Shown: piece after piece, positions 39,890 to 52,263 of the stretch | How the letters are laid out: each line of letters opens with the position of its first letter | How positions within the stretch are numbered: position 1 is the stretch's first letter | Assembly: GCA_963575745.1 (NCBI GenBank) | Contig: CAUYUJ010001337.1 | Span: 1-64,000 of the forward strand | Length of the DNA: 64,000 nt | Source: Prorocentrum cordatum | Lineage: Eukaryota > Sar > Dinophyceae > Prorocentrales > Prorocentraceae | Direction: 5' to 3' | The notes under the pieces: model-generated | What the model was told of the DNA's origin: nothing | What the model saw: the letters and a program-made list of their open reading frames with translations, nothing else | The model's database searches: none | Made by a program: the position numbers and the translations under genes

Positions 39890-40995
39890 GTCCAAACAAT
39901 CCTGTGGTGTTGAGCCCTCGTTTTGGAAAGACAGCACCCCGCGCTCCTTCCTCCTCTCCTTCCTGCTCTCCTCTCCTCTCCTCTCCTCTCCTCTCCTCTC
40001 CTCTCCTCTCCTCCTCCTCCTCCTCCTCCTTCTCCTCCTCGTCCTCCTTCTCGTCCTCGTCCTCGTCCTCCTCATCATCCTCCCTCCTCCTACCCTTGCC
40101 TTTGCCATCTGCGTGTCAACGAATCAGGCACACTCACACGCTTTGTGGTCCTATAAGAAGCTCCACCGAAGGCCCCAGTGGCAGCCCTCACACGATTCGT
40201 TGCCCGTAGGCAGCTCCACCGAAGACTCCAGTGGCAGGATTCGCATGCGGTTCCACCCCAATCTCTGCACACCCTTCACACGCTTCGTGGCCCTATAGGG
40301 AGCTCCACAGGGAGCTCCACCGAAGGCCCCAGTGGCAGGGTTCGTAACTATGTGGTTCCGCCCCGTTTCGGCACACCCCTCAAACGTTTCGTGGCACTCT
40401 GGGGAGCTCCACCGAAGGCCCCAGTGGCAGGATTCGCATGCGGTTCCACCCTTAATTTCGGCACATCTCTCACACGTCTCGCGGCCCCGTAGGCAGCTCC
40501 ACCGAATGCCCGAGTGGCAGGGTTCGCACGTGGTTCCCCCCAAATTTCTGCACACCCCTCACACGTTTTGTGGCCCCATTTGGAGTTCCACCCGGCCCCA
40601 GAGGCAGGATTCGCATGCGGTTCCACCTCCAATTTCGGCACACCCCTCACACGTTTCGTGGCCCTCCTGGGAGCTCCACCGAAAGACCCAGTGGCAGGCT
40701 TCGCATGCGGTTCCACCCCGCATTTCGGCACACCCCTCACACTCTTCGTGGGCCCGTAGGCAGCTCCACCGAAGGCCCCAGTGGCAGGGTTCGCATGTGT
40801 CTCCACTCACATTTCGGCACGCCCCTCACACGTTTGGTTGCTCCATAGGATGCTCCGCCGAAGGTTTCAGTGGCAGGATTCGCATGCGGTTCCACCCCAG
40901 TTCCGGCACATCTCTCACACGTTTCGTGGCCAATAGGGAGCTCTACCGAAGACGATATTCACAACTGCGGCACTCACAACTGCATATGGTTGGGT
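39890..40995 (+). mobile_element. Satellite-bearing composite element, family S, copy 2
   Basis: Left TCCAAACAATCCTGTGGTGT and GTTTTGGAAAGACAGCACC; then a (CTCTC)n/(TCC)n tract (39945-40095), satellite (40135-40950), and the right end CACAACTGCGGCACTCACAA with ATATGGTTGGGTCC. Same parts and order as 34518-35640, but a different microsatellite at the same place. Confidence 0.75.
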
Positions 40996-41009
40996 CCTTG
41001 GCCGCCCGG

Positions 41010-41575
41010 TCGCAGACGCGGTAGCGCGTGGGCCAGGCGGGGTGGCGATCAGGGTCTGGGAGAATGAGGGGGATGAGGAAGGGGATGAGGAGCAAGGAAA
41101 AGGGGAGGGACAACAGGATGCCCATCGGGATGGGGATGGGGTCAGGAAGATTAGGAGGAGGAGGAGGACAAATCGGACGTGGAGGGGGATCAGGAAAACA
41201 GCAGTCGCGGCCGGCGAATTGAGACCCACACGATGCCTCGTAAAGGCGCAGTAGCTGTGGATTTGGGCACGCGAAAGAAACAAGGGGCTGGGGAGACCGC
41301 GCGGAGAGGAAGGGTGGCGGACGGGGGGCGGGCAGACTGCGCGCAACAGGTCGTGGCCACCTCGGCAGTCGCAGCCGGCGGCTTGCCTTGCAAGCAGAAG
41401 CGTCCGACGGGCCCGTGCTCGAGCGTTGCGGCGCGGCGCACTTGTAGGGGAGAAGGTGACGGCGCGACGAAGACGTGACCACTTGGAGGCCGCGTCTCGG
41501 GGTGGCTGGCGACACCGGTCTTCGCCTAAGAGGGCGGAAGGTTCAAGCGAGGCGCCGCGGCGCCCCAGCCAGAGG
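41010..41575. other. Unique GC-rich spacer, no gene recognised
   Basis: Open frames exist on both strands but no domain was recognised. Confidence 0.5.
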
Positions 41576-41579
41576 CACC

Positions 41580-42840
41580 GTGCCAACGCCTGGTCACTTC
41601 GGGCCCCTCCGCTGGGCCTGCACAGTCTGGGGCGTCTCGCCGGAGACAGCCTCGCAGCTCTGGGCTCCGGGGTGCCGCGCCAGAGGTGGTCTGGCCCGTT
41701 TCGTTGGAGACGTCCTCGAAACTCTGGGCTCCGAGTCGGTCGGGGAGGGAGAGGGAGAGGAGCGAGCCATTTGATGCCATTCCTGTTGTCGAATTGTGCT
41801 CCTGGGAGAGGTCTGCGCGCTCCTGGCGGGACGGAGGAGGCAGCCGGCGCCGAGGCGCGAGCACGATTCCTGGGTAAACTGCAGGGTCTTCTCGGGAAGG
41901 AGCCATGCCGGAACAAATCGCGGATATGCCTCGGATCGAGCGCGGCGAGCAGGGAGGAGCTGGGATGGGGGAGGAGGAAGGGAGGAGGAAAGAGCTCCCG
42001 AGATGCTGCGCGAGAGGTGGTCCAGCGCGTTTCGCCTGGGACATCCTTGCAGTTCTGAGCTCAGAGAATATGTGCGCAAGGTGGTCTGGCCCGTTTCGCT
42101 TGAGATATCCTCGCAATTCGGAGTTCCGAGATGTTGCGGGCGAGGTGGGCTGGCCCGTGCCGCCTGAGACATTATCGAAAGTCTGGGCTCCGAGAGGGAG
42201 GAGAAAGAAGGGAGGAGGAGTCAGACCCAAGTGATCAGTTGATTCCACGTCTGTTGTCGAATTGTGCTTTGGGAAGGGTCTGGACGCCGCCTGAGACCTC
42301 ATCGCAACTCTGGGCTCCCAAATGTCGCGCGCGAGGTGGTCCTTCCCGGTTCGCCTGAAACATTCTCGCTATTGGGGGCTCCATGATGTTGCGGGCGAGG
42401 TGGTCCAGCCCGTTTCGCCTGAGACATCTCCGCGATTCCTAGCTCCTTGAAGAATTGCGCGCGGTGGTCTAGCTCGCTTCGCCTAAGAATCGCGCAATTC
42501 TGGGCTCTCAGAAAATGTACGCGAGGTTGTTTTGCGCGTTTCGCCTGAGACATCTCGAAACTCTGGGCTCCGAGGGGGAGGAGCGAGGAGCGAGGAGCGG
42601 TCAAGCCCAAACGAATCGTTTGTTTAGAGTTCTGTTGTCGAGTTGTGATCTGGGAGGTGTGTGCCCGCCTCTGGCCCGACGGAGGAGCTAGCCGGCGCCG
42701 AGGCGCGAGCACAATTTTTTGGTAAATGGGAGAAAGGGAGGAGGAATGAGCTCCGAAACGCTGCGCGAGAGGAGTGGTGGTGGAGGGAGACGGGGCCAGG
42801 CTCAAACGTTAACTGTTTGAGGGCATCCATGGCGAGGGTG
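41580..42840. repeat. 62-bp repeat blocks with a conserved spacer module
   Basis: Units carry GAGGTGGTCTGGCCCGTTTC, GCCTGAGACATCCTCGC and CTCTGGGCTCCGAG, at 41585-41740, 42000-42200 and 42290-42580. A spacer with CTGTTGTCGAATTGTG and CCGGCGCCGAGGCGCGAGCA appears at 41775-41885 and 42625-42730, and shortened at 42240-42290. This is a higher-order repeat of satellite plus spacer. Confidence 0.8.
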
Positions 42841-42884
42841 CCTCCTGGAAGCGGCAGCGACAGTGCGAAGGCATCCCGAGCATG

Positions 42885-45240
42885 GCCGAGACAGCGGAGA
42901 AGACGGAAGAGAAGGTGGAGGAGGAAGAGTAGCAAGACACACAACATGATGAAGACGAGGAGGAGCAGGAGGAAGAGGAGGAACATGATGAGGAAAATGA
43001 CGGGGCGGACAAGGAGAAGGGAGAGGAGACGGATGAGAAGGAAGAGTAGTTGGAGGAGGGGCAGGAATGCGAGGACGAGGGGGAGGAGTGCGAGGACGAT
43101 GAGGAGGAGCATTGCGAGAAGGAGGCGGAGGAGGATGGGGAGGAAGAGGAGGAGGACGACCAGTGTAAACCCAAGAGCCGTCAACGATGTTGGAAACCAC
43201 CCTCCGTCCGAGCTGCCTCGTGATAGGCCCTTACAACGGTCCATTTCCACTGATGGATATGCCTCGTTGGAAGACAAGCGTTTGAAGACCCGGAAGCATG
43301 CCATAACATTGTTCTCGGAATTCCAACGCCACGGATCAACTTGACAGGTGCTTCTTGACGATCCTGAATCGCGCCACAACCCATTCTTGGGACTTGCAGC
43401 GCCGTGACTTGACGTAATTGTTGAACACGCAAAATCTTGCATACTTGTTCAAAACATGTTTGGTACGTTGGTCGTGGAAATGTGTGAAACTCCTGCACAT
43501 GTTATGATCGAGCGCGCGCGTCGCTAAGGCGAGAGCCGCATTTTGAAAAGGAACCGCCTTGAATCCGTGAAACCCGCGATTGCGCACGGAGCTAAGGCGA
43601 GAACCACACGGGTCATCTTCAATCCGTAGATCCACTGACATGTTTCAGAACGAACGCGCGCGGCGCTGAGGCGAGAGCCACATTTTGAAAACCACCCGCC
43701 CTCCATCTGCGAAGCTGTTGCCAGTTTTTGCAGCATCAGAGTCATAAGTGGTGAGGGAGTCTCAGGCGTAACGCCCGGCTCGCCCTAAACATTGGGTTCG
43801 GTCTGCGACAGCGAAGATCTATGTGTAAGGAGAAGGCATGAACAAGGAAAAGGAGGAGGAGCACTGCGAAGCGGAGTGCGTAGGACGAGGAACACGACGA
43901 GGAATACGGATAGTACAAGGAGGAGCAAGGCGAGCAGGAGGAGCAGGAGGAGAAACGTAAGGAGGAAACGGAAGAGGAAGAGGGGGAGGAGGAACCGGAC
44001 GATCAGGGTGGGGAGAATGACGAGGAGGAGGAGAGGATGATGAGGAGGAGGAGGAGAAGGAGGAGGAGCAGGAGGAGGAGGAGGAAGAGGAGGAGGACGA
44101 GGAGGACGAGGAGGACGAGGACGAAGAGGAGGCGGACGCGGACGCGGAGGCGGAGGCGGAGGAGGAGGAGGAGCAGGAGGAAAAGGAGGAGGAGGAAAAG
44201 GAGGAGGAAAAGGAGGAGGAATAGGAGGAGGAGGAAAAGGAGGAGGAAAAGGAGGAGAACGACGAGGTGGAGGAAGAAAAGGAGGAGGAGAAGGAGGAGG
44301 AGGAGGAGGAGGACGAGGACGAGGAAGAGGAGGAACAGTGTAAACCCAAGAACCATTCACGATTTTGGAGTAAACCCTCCGCCCAAGCTCATTCTTCATA
44401 GGCTTCTACAGCGGTTCATTTCCATTGAGGGAGCTGTCTCGTTGGAAGACAACCGTTTCAAGACCCTCAAGCACGCCACGGATCAGCTTGACTGTTGCGT
44501 TTAGACGATCCTGAATCGTTTCAGACCGCTGTTCCTGGGATTTCAACACCGTGAATGAACGTAACTGTTGCGCCTGTCCTGATGTTGTCCAAAACGTCAC
44601 TTCCGATACACTGATCATGGGAATCCGTGAAGCTGTGCGCAAAGTTCAAAAGGATGTGCGCGTCGCTAAAGCGAAAGCCACAGGTTGGAAAGGTACCACC
44701 TTCAAGCCGTGAAGCTCTTGTACACGTTTAAGGCGAAAGCGCGCAGCGTTAATGCCAGAGCCACATTTTGAAAAGAAGCCGCCCTCAATCCGTGAAGCTT
44801 TTGCACATGTTTCAGAACGAATGCGCGCGGCGCTGAGGCGAGAACCACATGTTGAAAACGGCCCGCCCTCAATATGTGAACTCCTTGTATGTTTTGTTAA
44901 ATGTGCGCGGCGCTGGGGCGAAAACTACATTTTCAAAACCGGCCGCCCTCAATCTGTGAAGTTCTTGCAAATGGTTAAAACGAATGTGCGCGGCGCGAAA
45001 GCGATAACCACATTTTGAAAACCACCACCCGCCCTCAATCCGTGAAGATCTAAGAAATGTTTACAACCAATGTGCACGGCGCTAAGGCGCGAGCCACATA
45101 GTGAAAACGAGTTGCCCTCCATCTGCCAACTGCTTTCATTTTTAAAGTTTCAGGGTCATAAGTGGTGAGAGAGTTCAAGCGAAACGCCCAGCCCGCCCTA
45201 GAAACCTGCCTCGGGGTGCGGCAGGCAAACATTATTTATC
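42885..45240. repeat. 1.2-1.4-kb higher-order tandem: GAG array, unique block, 87-bp satellite
   Basis: Two large units. Each has a GAG/AGGA polypurine array (42885-43160; 44010-44335), then a 300-bp block starting CAGTGTAAACCCAAGA (43160-43460; 44335-44620), then 87-bp satellite units with GCTAAGGCGAGAGCCACATT and CGCCCTCAATCCGTGAAG (43500-43700; 44640-45120), and an end block GTCATAAGTGGTGAG (43741; 45155). Unit 2 has more satellite copies. Open frames here follow the repeat. Confidence 0.85.
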
Positions 45241-45249
45241 AGGAAAGGA

Positions 45250-45345
45250 AATGAAGGAGGAGGAGGAGGAGGAAGAGGAGGAGGAGGAGCAGAAGGAAGA
45301 CAGAAGGAGGAGACGGAGGAGGTGTAGAGGAACGGGAGCGGGCGA
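45250..45345. repeat. GGA polypurine array, start of a third higher-order unit
   Basis: Follows the end block of unit 2 as the array of unit 2 follows unit 1, so a third unit begins but does not continue. 45346-45654 is unique sequence. Confidence 0.8.
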
Positions 45346-45654
45346 GGGCGAAATAGATAATTGCGTGGATGCGGAGGAGGAAGGAGGACCAGGACGAATC
45401 ACGAAAAGATCGACGACGACGCCGAATGCGCAGGCGGATCAGAAACAGGATATCGCGCGAACAGTCTTAGGAACCACTTTGGCTCAAACGGTGCTGTTTG
45501 CATATATTGGACTCTGGCTATATCTAGCCTCCCGGGGCTGTTTTTGCGGGGCCCGCAGGCCCGTGACCAACGGATCTGGGTTGAAAAAACGCACCAGATG
45601 GACCCCGGAAGGGGTCCAGGAACCGATTTTGAACGGATTTTCCCCCCCATTACC

Positions 45655-45835
45655 TCGGAGGATGAAAAGGGTACCCATACTGCCAGCCTTGCCTCGTTTT
45701 CCCCTTGTTGGGCCGACCTGGAGGCCCTCGTCGCCACCGCTGGATTGGCTTCGAAATCTTAGTCAGAACGCACCCTGGGAGAGGTCTGGGGAATAGCGGT
45801 TTGGGTACCTCGTGTGGTCTCCTCATGGCCGATTT
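45655..45835 (+). repeat. Family G repeat, copy 4
   Basis: GAAAAGGGTACCCATACTGC, GTCGCCACCGCTGGATTGGC and GGTTTGGGTACCTCG, closely matching the intronic copy at 31360-31545. 45836-46520 holds no recognised gene. Confidence 0.7.
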
Positions 45836-46524
45836 TCTGGGGCCCAGGCCCCCTGGCCACCTCCAAGTCAACCTGTCCCACATCCCCACTGGGCCGCGGC
45901 ATCTTCGCCCCACCGCCCCACCACCCCAGCTGGGGATAGGCCAATCAAAACCAGAATGGGACAGCCTGTCTGTACCCATCTATCAGAGGTTGATAGACCT
46001 CCTACCCTGACACGTCGATTAGCGAATTGGCCGTTTTCGGTTCGCGAGAGGTCGTCGCGGCCGTCATTTTTGCGGGTCCAGGTCCGTCGGTTTCGGTCCG
46101 AGGCCGCTTTCACTAAAGGGTGGTTTACTAAAGTGAGGTTTATCCACCGCCAGATCTAGGGGGGTTATCGGCCAGTGGGGCCCAGGCCACGCCAATGGAG
46201 ACAGTGGTCGGTTATGCGATGGTCAGGGGGCGCCCCGGCTGCCGCCGGGCGCACCGAGGGCGGCGCCGCGGTGGCCGCAGAAGGCCAGCGGAGGGAACGC
46301 ACCCAGCAACGTTTGGGGGCCCTCGCCGGGCCCCTGCCGCCCCAGGGCGCACAGAGGGGGGCGTACAGAGGGGGGCGCCGCGGTGTTCGCACGGGCGTTT
46401 CCCCCAGGCTTCGGGCCCCAGGACCTTCGCATATCGATCCGCTTCTACAACACTGCGCAGACATACTAAGTCTAAGTAGGCTCCGGTCGTGATCTTTCAC
46501 AGTGTTGTCCAGGGAGGAGAGATC

Positions 46525-46850
46525 AGTACCGACTCGGCTGGAGACGTCCGTCGTCGCCACGGCTGGATCCGCCTCGGAACCCTGGTGAGGACGCACCCCG
46601 GGGAGAGGTCCGTGGAGCGGCGGCATCGGTGCCTCTCGGGGGCCCCCATGTGGTGATCACACCGCGTGGTGAGTCAAGGGGTGCGGGGTCACCGCACGGT
46701 TTGGGCCTCGGAACCTGCTCCGAGGACGACTCGGGCGCGGCTGGGGCCTCCGAGGTCCCAAGGCCGTACAGTGACGGACCGTGCGGTGAGGTCCTTCGGG
46801 ACTTCGAGGTCAGCGCACGGTCTGTTACCACACGGTTTTAGTACCCCAAG
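46525..46850 (+). repeat. Family G fragment followed by family H copy 2
   Basis: GTCGTCGCCACGGCTGGATC (46548) to GGTGCCTCTCGG, then ACCGCACGGTTTGGG, CCGTGCGGTGAGG and further inverted motifs to 46850, matching 10010-10205. Confidence 0.65.
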
Positions 46851-46878
46851 CTTCTTTGCGGCCCCCCCAAACTGTCGG

Positions 46879-46980
46879 GGCTCCGCGCGGACTTCTTGGA
46901 TCGGCGTGGGGCCCTTCTGGCGGCGCCTCCGGCGCCGCCCCTTGCGCGCCAGCGCAGACCAAAGAAATCCCGCGGAGCTC
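46879..46980. mobile_element. Foldback element, family D, copy 3
   Basis: GCTCCGCGCGGACTTCTTGG faces CCAAAGAAATCCCGCGGAGC. Inner palindrome GGCGGCGCCTCCGGCGCCGCC. A TA microsatellite begins 40 bp downstream. Confidence 0.75.
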
Positions 46981-47017
46981 TGAGAAAGCACATACTAGTA
47001 CATTTACACACATGTAT

Positions 47018-47041
47018 ATATATTATATATATATATAATAT

Positions 47042-47110
<69 letters not shown>
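47018..47110. repeat. (TA)n microsatellite
   Basis: Almost pure TA for about 90 bp. Confidence 0.97.
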
Positions 47111-47112
<2 letters not shown>

Positions 47113-50100
47113 GGGCTACAGGGCCGGGGGCTCCCTGGCCGGGACCGCAACCCCCATGGGAGGATCGGGCCTCCGGGAGCGCCCTTGTCCGGCCCAAGAG
47201 GCGCCGAAGACGGTCCAAGCGTGCCTCGAGACGCTTACGATCGATCCCAGACGCCCAAGATGGCTCCCAGACGGCCCAAGAGGCCTCCAAGAGGCCCCCC
47301 CAGAGGGCCCCAAGAGGCCAACATCGTCAATTTTACGAAGGTTTTGGACACATTTTGCCTCTCCCGCCTTTTCAGCTTTCCGACGCTCCACGACGGCTCA
47401 CAAGGCCCCCCGCGGACGCCCCAAGACAGCCCAAGAGGCCTCCAAGAGGGCCTCAAGACGGCTCTGGAGGGCCCCAAGATAGCCCAAGACGCGCCCAAGA
47501 CGGGCGAAGAGAGGCCCACGACGGTCCCAAGAGGGCCCCAAGAGGGGAACCGCGAACTGGAAATTCGAGCCTCCCGCCTCCACAGGGCGCCTTGAGGCCC
47601 CAAAGGGCCCCCAGGAGGCCCCAGGAGACCCCCAAGAGGCACCCAGGAGGCCCAAAGGAGGCCTCAAGAGGCTCCCAAACAGCACCGAGGAACCTCACAA
47701 TGGACGGTGCGGACGAGCCGCACTTCGGACCGCCGCCGCCGCCGGTCCAAGAAAACGGCCTCCTGGACGCCATGCGCGCCGTGGCCCTCCTGCGGTGGCA
47801 CATCCCGCCCCGGGCCAGCGCAGAGGCCCTCGGATCCCAGAGAGAATTCTCCGTCGTCGGCGGTGTCGCCGTCGTCGGCGTCGTCGTCGTCGACGCCGTC
47901 CCCGCCCCGGTCGCCCCTCGGGACCGCGCTCGTCCCTTCGACTTCTCGGCTCGCCTCCCGCCGATGTTCTTATCGCCCTTCGACTGATGGAGGCTCCTCC
48001 CAGGGTCCTGGGTCCAGTGCTCCGGCCTCTCCAGAGCGCTTCAAGTGGCCGAAATCGGCAATTTTTCAAAGGTTTTGGAGAGATTTTGCCTTTTCGGCTG
48101 TCCGACGTTCCAAGACGGCCCAATAGGCCCCAAGAGCGCCCAAAGACGGCCCAAGAGGGCCCCCAGACGACCCCAGAGGCGCCCAAGACAGCCCAAGAGA
48201 GCACCAAGACGGCCCCAAGATGAAGAGGGGACCACGAATCCAAAATTCGACCCTCCCGCTTGAAGAGTGCCCCAGGAGGCCCCAAGGAGCCCCCAAGAGG
48301 CCCCAGGAGGCCCCCGAGAGGCACCCAGGAGGCCAAAAAGAGGCTTCAAAAGGCCACAAAACAGCCCCGAGGAGGCCCCACTACGGCCCCGAAACGGTCA
48401 CCGAGAATACGCGAAACTGCCTTCACGACGTTCCCGACAGGCCAACCACGAGATCCAAACCAACACCCATGAGGCCTCTGACCCACCACCTAGGGCACCC
48501 GCCGCCCGTTCGCCGTCCGCGTAGCACGCACCACTCTGTACTCAACAGCTTCAGTCTCCAAGACAACACCCTGTAGTCAACAGCCCCCGTCTTCAAGGCA
48601 ACACCCTGTGCTCAACAAGCTCCCGCTGCAAGAGAGCACCCTTAAGGAATTCATTCAAATCCCGACCCGCCCGCCCGCCACCCGCCCGCCCGCCGCCCGC
48701 CTGGCCGCTCGCCCGCCTTCCGCGTAGCACGCGCCACCCTGCACTCAACAGCCTCCGCCTCCAAGACAACACCTAGCATTCAACAGCCCCCAGCGCTCGA
48801 GGGACTGCCCAGGTCCGCTCCCAAACGCGCCACGACACGCCAAGAGGGCCCTAAAGCTTGCCAAGACAGCCTCAAGAGGCCCCGGACACACCGAAGATGG
48901 CCTCAGGACAGCCGACGACGCCGCCAAAACGCCCCAAGAGCGCCTCCAGAGGCCCCTCCACAGGGCCCCGCATTTTTGCGCTATCGCATGTTCCGCCTCC
49001 CCACGGTCCCGGACGGCGTCAGAGGCCGTTCAGATCGCTCCAAGACGGCCGAAGAGGCTCCCAAGAAAGACCAGAGACGGCCCAGGAGGCTCCCCAGATA
49101 ATTCAACAGGGCTTCGAGAGCGCCCCAAGAGAGCCCCAAGAGCGACCCAAGAGGGCCCGAAGAGCGCGACATTTCAAGGTCTCCAGCCTGAGAGGCTCCT
49201 AGGACGCCCCCGGAGGCCATCAAGAGGCTCCCAAGAAGCCCCGTGAGGCTCCCAAGAGGCCCCCCAGAAGCCCCAATGAGTTCCCAAGGGGCCCCAGGGA
49301 GGCCCCCTGCAGGCCCCCAAGAGACCTCGGTAAATCGTATTTCCCAGAGCTTTCCGGGAACATGATTCCTTGGGCTTCCGTCCACCGCCCCAACCATGTT
49401 TCCAATAGGCTTGCCGACAAGGCCAACAAGGGCCCCTCGGTAAGCCCCCAGAGGCCCCCCTGTTAGGAGAGCCGAACAAATCATGTTCCCGGAAAGTTTA
49501 CCGGGAACATGATTCTCGGGTTGCCGCCTTCTCCCCAAACCATGTTCCCTTAACGCCCGCCAGGATAAAAACACGAGAGTCCCAAGCAGCGTTACCTGCC
49601 GTCACGCTCGGAAGCGCGTCAGGTTCCGAAGCCTCCGGAGGCGCCCAACGACACCCCAACAAATCATGTTCCCAGGAAGTCTTACGGTCAGTGCCGCCGA
49701 CGTTGAAGGAGGACGGTCCAGGACACCCAGAAATCTCCCAAACAGGCTTCCAAGAGGGCGCCGAGACAGCCCAGGGCCGTCCCCAGACGGCCCAAGAAAG
49801 CCCCAGCACAGACGAACAGGGCCGCAAGAGGCCCCCAGGAGGCCCCGAAACGAGGACATATCGTTCGAACGCGCCCAAGATGGCCCCTAGACGGCCCACA
49901 AGGCTTCCAACACGGCCCAGAGGGACGCCAAAATCATTGATTGTCCTTCAATTTTTGATGGATTTCAGACACCCAACGAGGGCGCCGAGACGGCCACGAG
50001 GGCGCCGAGACGGCCCAGGGACGCCCTGCCGCGGGCACGAGGTGGGGGCCGGGATGGGGCCCTCGCGCCGGGAGGCCCGGGGGCCCTGCCGTGGCGCTGG

Positions 50101-50300
50101 GGGCCTTATAAAGTCGCCAGAAGACGAAGACGGCCCTGGATTGGCAGAAATAGCGTTTCCAGACAACGAACACGACCAATGACCGCCCGAGATTACCCCA
50201 GAATTGGTCCCTGACTGTCCAAGGGGCTTCCAAGACGCCCCAAGAGGTCTCCAAGATGGCTCCCAAGGAGCCCCAGGAGGCACAACTAATTTGTTGTTCT
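47110..50300 (+). repeat. CCAAGAGGCC-type degenerate array, block 2
   Basis: More than 3 kb of CCAAGAGGCCCC, CCAAGACGGCC and CCAGGAGGCCC units, with two inserted modules: an AT-rich one (47325-47400, 48035-48120, 49930-49975) with 'ttttggagagattttgcc' and 'tccgacgctcca', and a second with 'gaaattcgagcctcccgcc' (47545, 48235). AACATGATTC and CATGTTCCC phrases recur in both orientations at 49340-49690. Long frames on either strand are products of the repeat. Confidence 0.75.
47700..47987 (+). CDS. Possible exon inside the CCAAGAGG array
   Basis: The only stretch of block 2 whose translation is not repeat-like: it starts MDGADEPHFGPPPPPVQ, then ENGLLDAMRAVALLRWHIPP, and ends at TGA 47985. The second half crosses a (GTCGTCGGC)n tract, so its frame is uncertain. 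No domain was recognised and no splice sites were fixed. Confidence 0.25.
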   Translation: MDGADEPHFGPPPPPVQENGLLDAMRAVALLRWHIPPRASAEALGSQREFSVVGGVAVVGVVVVDAVPAPVAPRDRARPFDFSARLPPMFLSPFD

Positions 50301-50389
50301 GTGGTTTTTCCCCACATCCAAAGTGGGTCTCTTGTTTTCTCTGCACACGCCGCGCATGATCTCACACACCCCCTCTCCTCTCTCTCTCT

Positions 50390-50800
50390 CATTCAACATC
50401 ATCGCCATCATCATCACCATCAACCACCATCATCGTCATCACACGCACACACTCATCATCATTACCATCATCATCACCATCAACCACCATCACCGTCATC
50501 ACTAGTCATCATCATCATCCTCATCATCGACACCATCATCACAAATCGATCACCCACTCACTCACTCAATTACTCACTCATCCTCAGTAGGCTTCGGAGG
50601 CAGTGGTCCTCCGACGGTAGGACCGCCGCCACTCTCAACATCATCGTCACCATCTCCATCATAATTTCTCGATCACCCACTCAGTGGCCATCACCATCAT
50701 CATCATCCTCATCATCAGCATCATCATCATCCTCATCATCATCATCATCACTCATTCATCACACACTCATCATCATCATTCGCTCACTCATCATTTCGTC
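50390..50800. repeat. ATC/ATCACC-rich simple sequence
   Basis: CATCATCACCATCAACCACC phrases and (CATCAT)n for 400 bp, with a TCACTCACTCA tract at 50550-50580. Confidence 0.95.
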
Positions 50801-50806
50801 ATCAGG

Positions 50807-51900
50807 CGGGAGCCTCTGAGTGAATTACGAGGAAGTCTCAGGCGGGAGCCCCCTCCCTATGGGGCCCGCAGATCATGTTACTAATCCGAGCGGGTCATCG
50901 GAACCCTGTAACCGTCGTCGCTTTTGGGCCTCTGAGGCTTGAATATGCAGGAAGTATCAGGCGGGAGCCTCGTCTGTGAGTGAGTTGCGAGGAAGTCTCA
51001 GACGGGAGCCCCCTCCCTATGGGGCCCGCGGATCACGTTACTAATCCGAGCGGGTCATCGGAACCTTGTAACCGTTGTCATGTTTGGGCTCTTGAGGCCT
51101 GAATATGGAGGAAGTATCAAGCGAGAGCCTCGTCTCTGAGTGAATTGCGAGGAAGTCTCAGGCGGGAGCCCCCTCCCTATGGGGCCCGCAGATCATGTTA
51201 TTAATCCGAGCGGGTTATCGGAACCTTTTAACTGTCGTCACTTTTGGGTTCCTGAGGCTTGAATATGAAGGAAGTCTCGAGCGGGAGCTTCGTCTGTGAG
51301 TGAATTGCGAGGAAGTCTCAGGCGGGAGCCCCCTCCCTATGGGGTCCGCGGATCATATTATTAATCCGAGCGGGTCATCGGAACCTTTTAACTGTCGTTA
51401 CTTTTGGGCCTCTGAAGCTTGAATATGGAGGAAGTATCAGGCGGGAGCCTCGTCTCTGAGTGAATTGCGAGGAAGTCTCAGGCGGGAGCCTCGTCCCTAT
51501 GGGGCCCGCAAATCATGTTATTAATCCGAGCGGGTCATCGGAACCTTTTAACTGTCGTCACTTTTGGGCTCTTGAGGCCTGAATATGGAGGAAGTATCAG
51601 GCGGGAGCCTCGTCTCTGAGTGAATTGCGAGGACGTCTCAGGCTGGAGCGCCCTCTTTTTGGGGCCCGCCGATCATGTTATTAATCCGAGCGGGTCATCG
51701 GAACCTTTTAACTGTCATCACTTTTGGGCTCTTGAGGCTTGAATATGAAGGAAGTCTCGAGCGGGAGCTTCGTCTGTGAGTGAATTGCGAGGAAGTCTCA
51801 GGCGGGAGCCCCCTCCCTATGGGGCACGCACTTCATGTTCGAACCCGAGCGGGTCATCCAAGCGAGCTTTTTGGGCTCCTCAGCTCCTGCGGCCTGCACA
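50807..51900. repeat. 160-bp satellite, seven units at constant period
   Basis: 'gcgaggaagtctca' falls at the same offset in each unit: unit starts at 50821, 50981, 51141, 51301, 51461, 51621 and 51781, exactly 160 bp apart. Within each unit a half-repeat is visible: GCGGGAGCCTCGTC and GCGGGAGCCCCCTC. No protein-coding character. Confidence 0.97.
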
Positions 51901-52263
51901 CGGGGGAAGTATCAAGGGGGAACTTTGTCTGTGGGCGGTGCGGGTAGCCCCGTCAGAGGACCGTCTCCTGTCGTCACTTGGAGGTCTGAGGACGGGTTTT
52001 AGAACTCGCTCCTGCGGCCTGAATACCGGGGAGTTACCAAGCGGGAGTCTCGTCTGTCTGAACTGGTCGCGGGCAAAATTGTTGTTGTCATGGGCCTGCG
52101 TGCCCGAAAGAGCGATTGAGATGTCCGGGTAGCATCGTCCGAGCTGGTCGTCGGCAAACTTGTTGTAGTCATGCGACAGCGTGGAGGTCCGAGAGGCTCC
52201 GCCGCCCCACGGCCGCGGCGTCCGAGAGGGCGACTGAGGAGCTGACGATGACGACGACGAGGC
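51900..52263. other. Transition between the 160-bp and 60-bp arrays
   Basis: Carries worn GCGGGAGTCTCGTCTG pieces of the 160-bp satellite up to about 52060, then unique sequence. Confidence 0.6.

Noticed and set aside
45474-45492. A second leader relic (CCACTTTGGCTCAAAC)
   Set aside because: Only the TTTGGCTCAA core matches; the CCGTAGCC half is absent, so it is probably chance.
46896-47987. 363-codon frame
   Set aside because: It crosses a TA microsatellite and the CCAAGAGG array. Only 47700 onward was kept, as a weak exon candidate.
50807-51900. CRISPR array
   Set aside because: The whole 160-bp unit repeats, with no unique spacers and no cas genes, and the DNA is eukaryotic.
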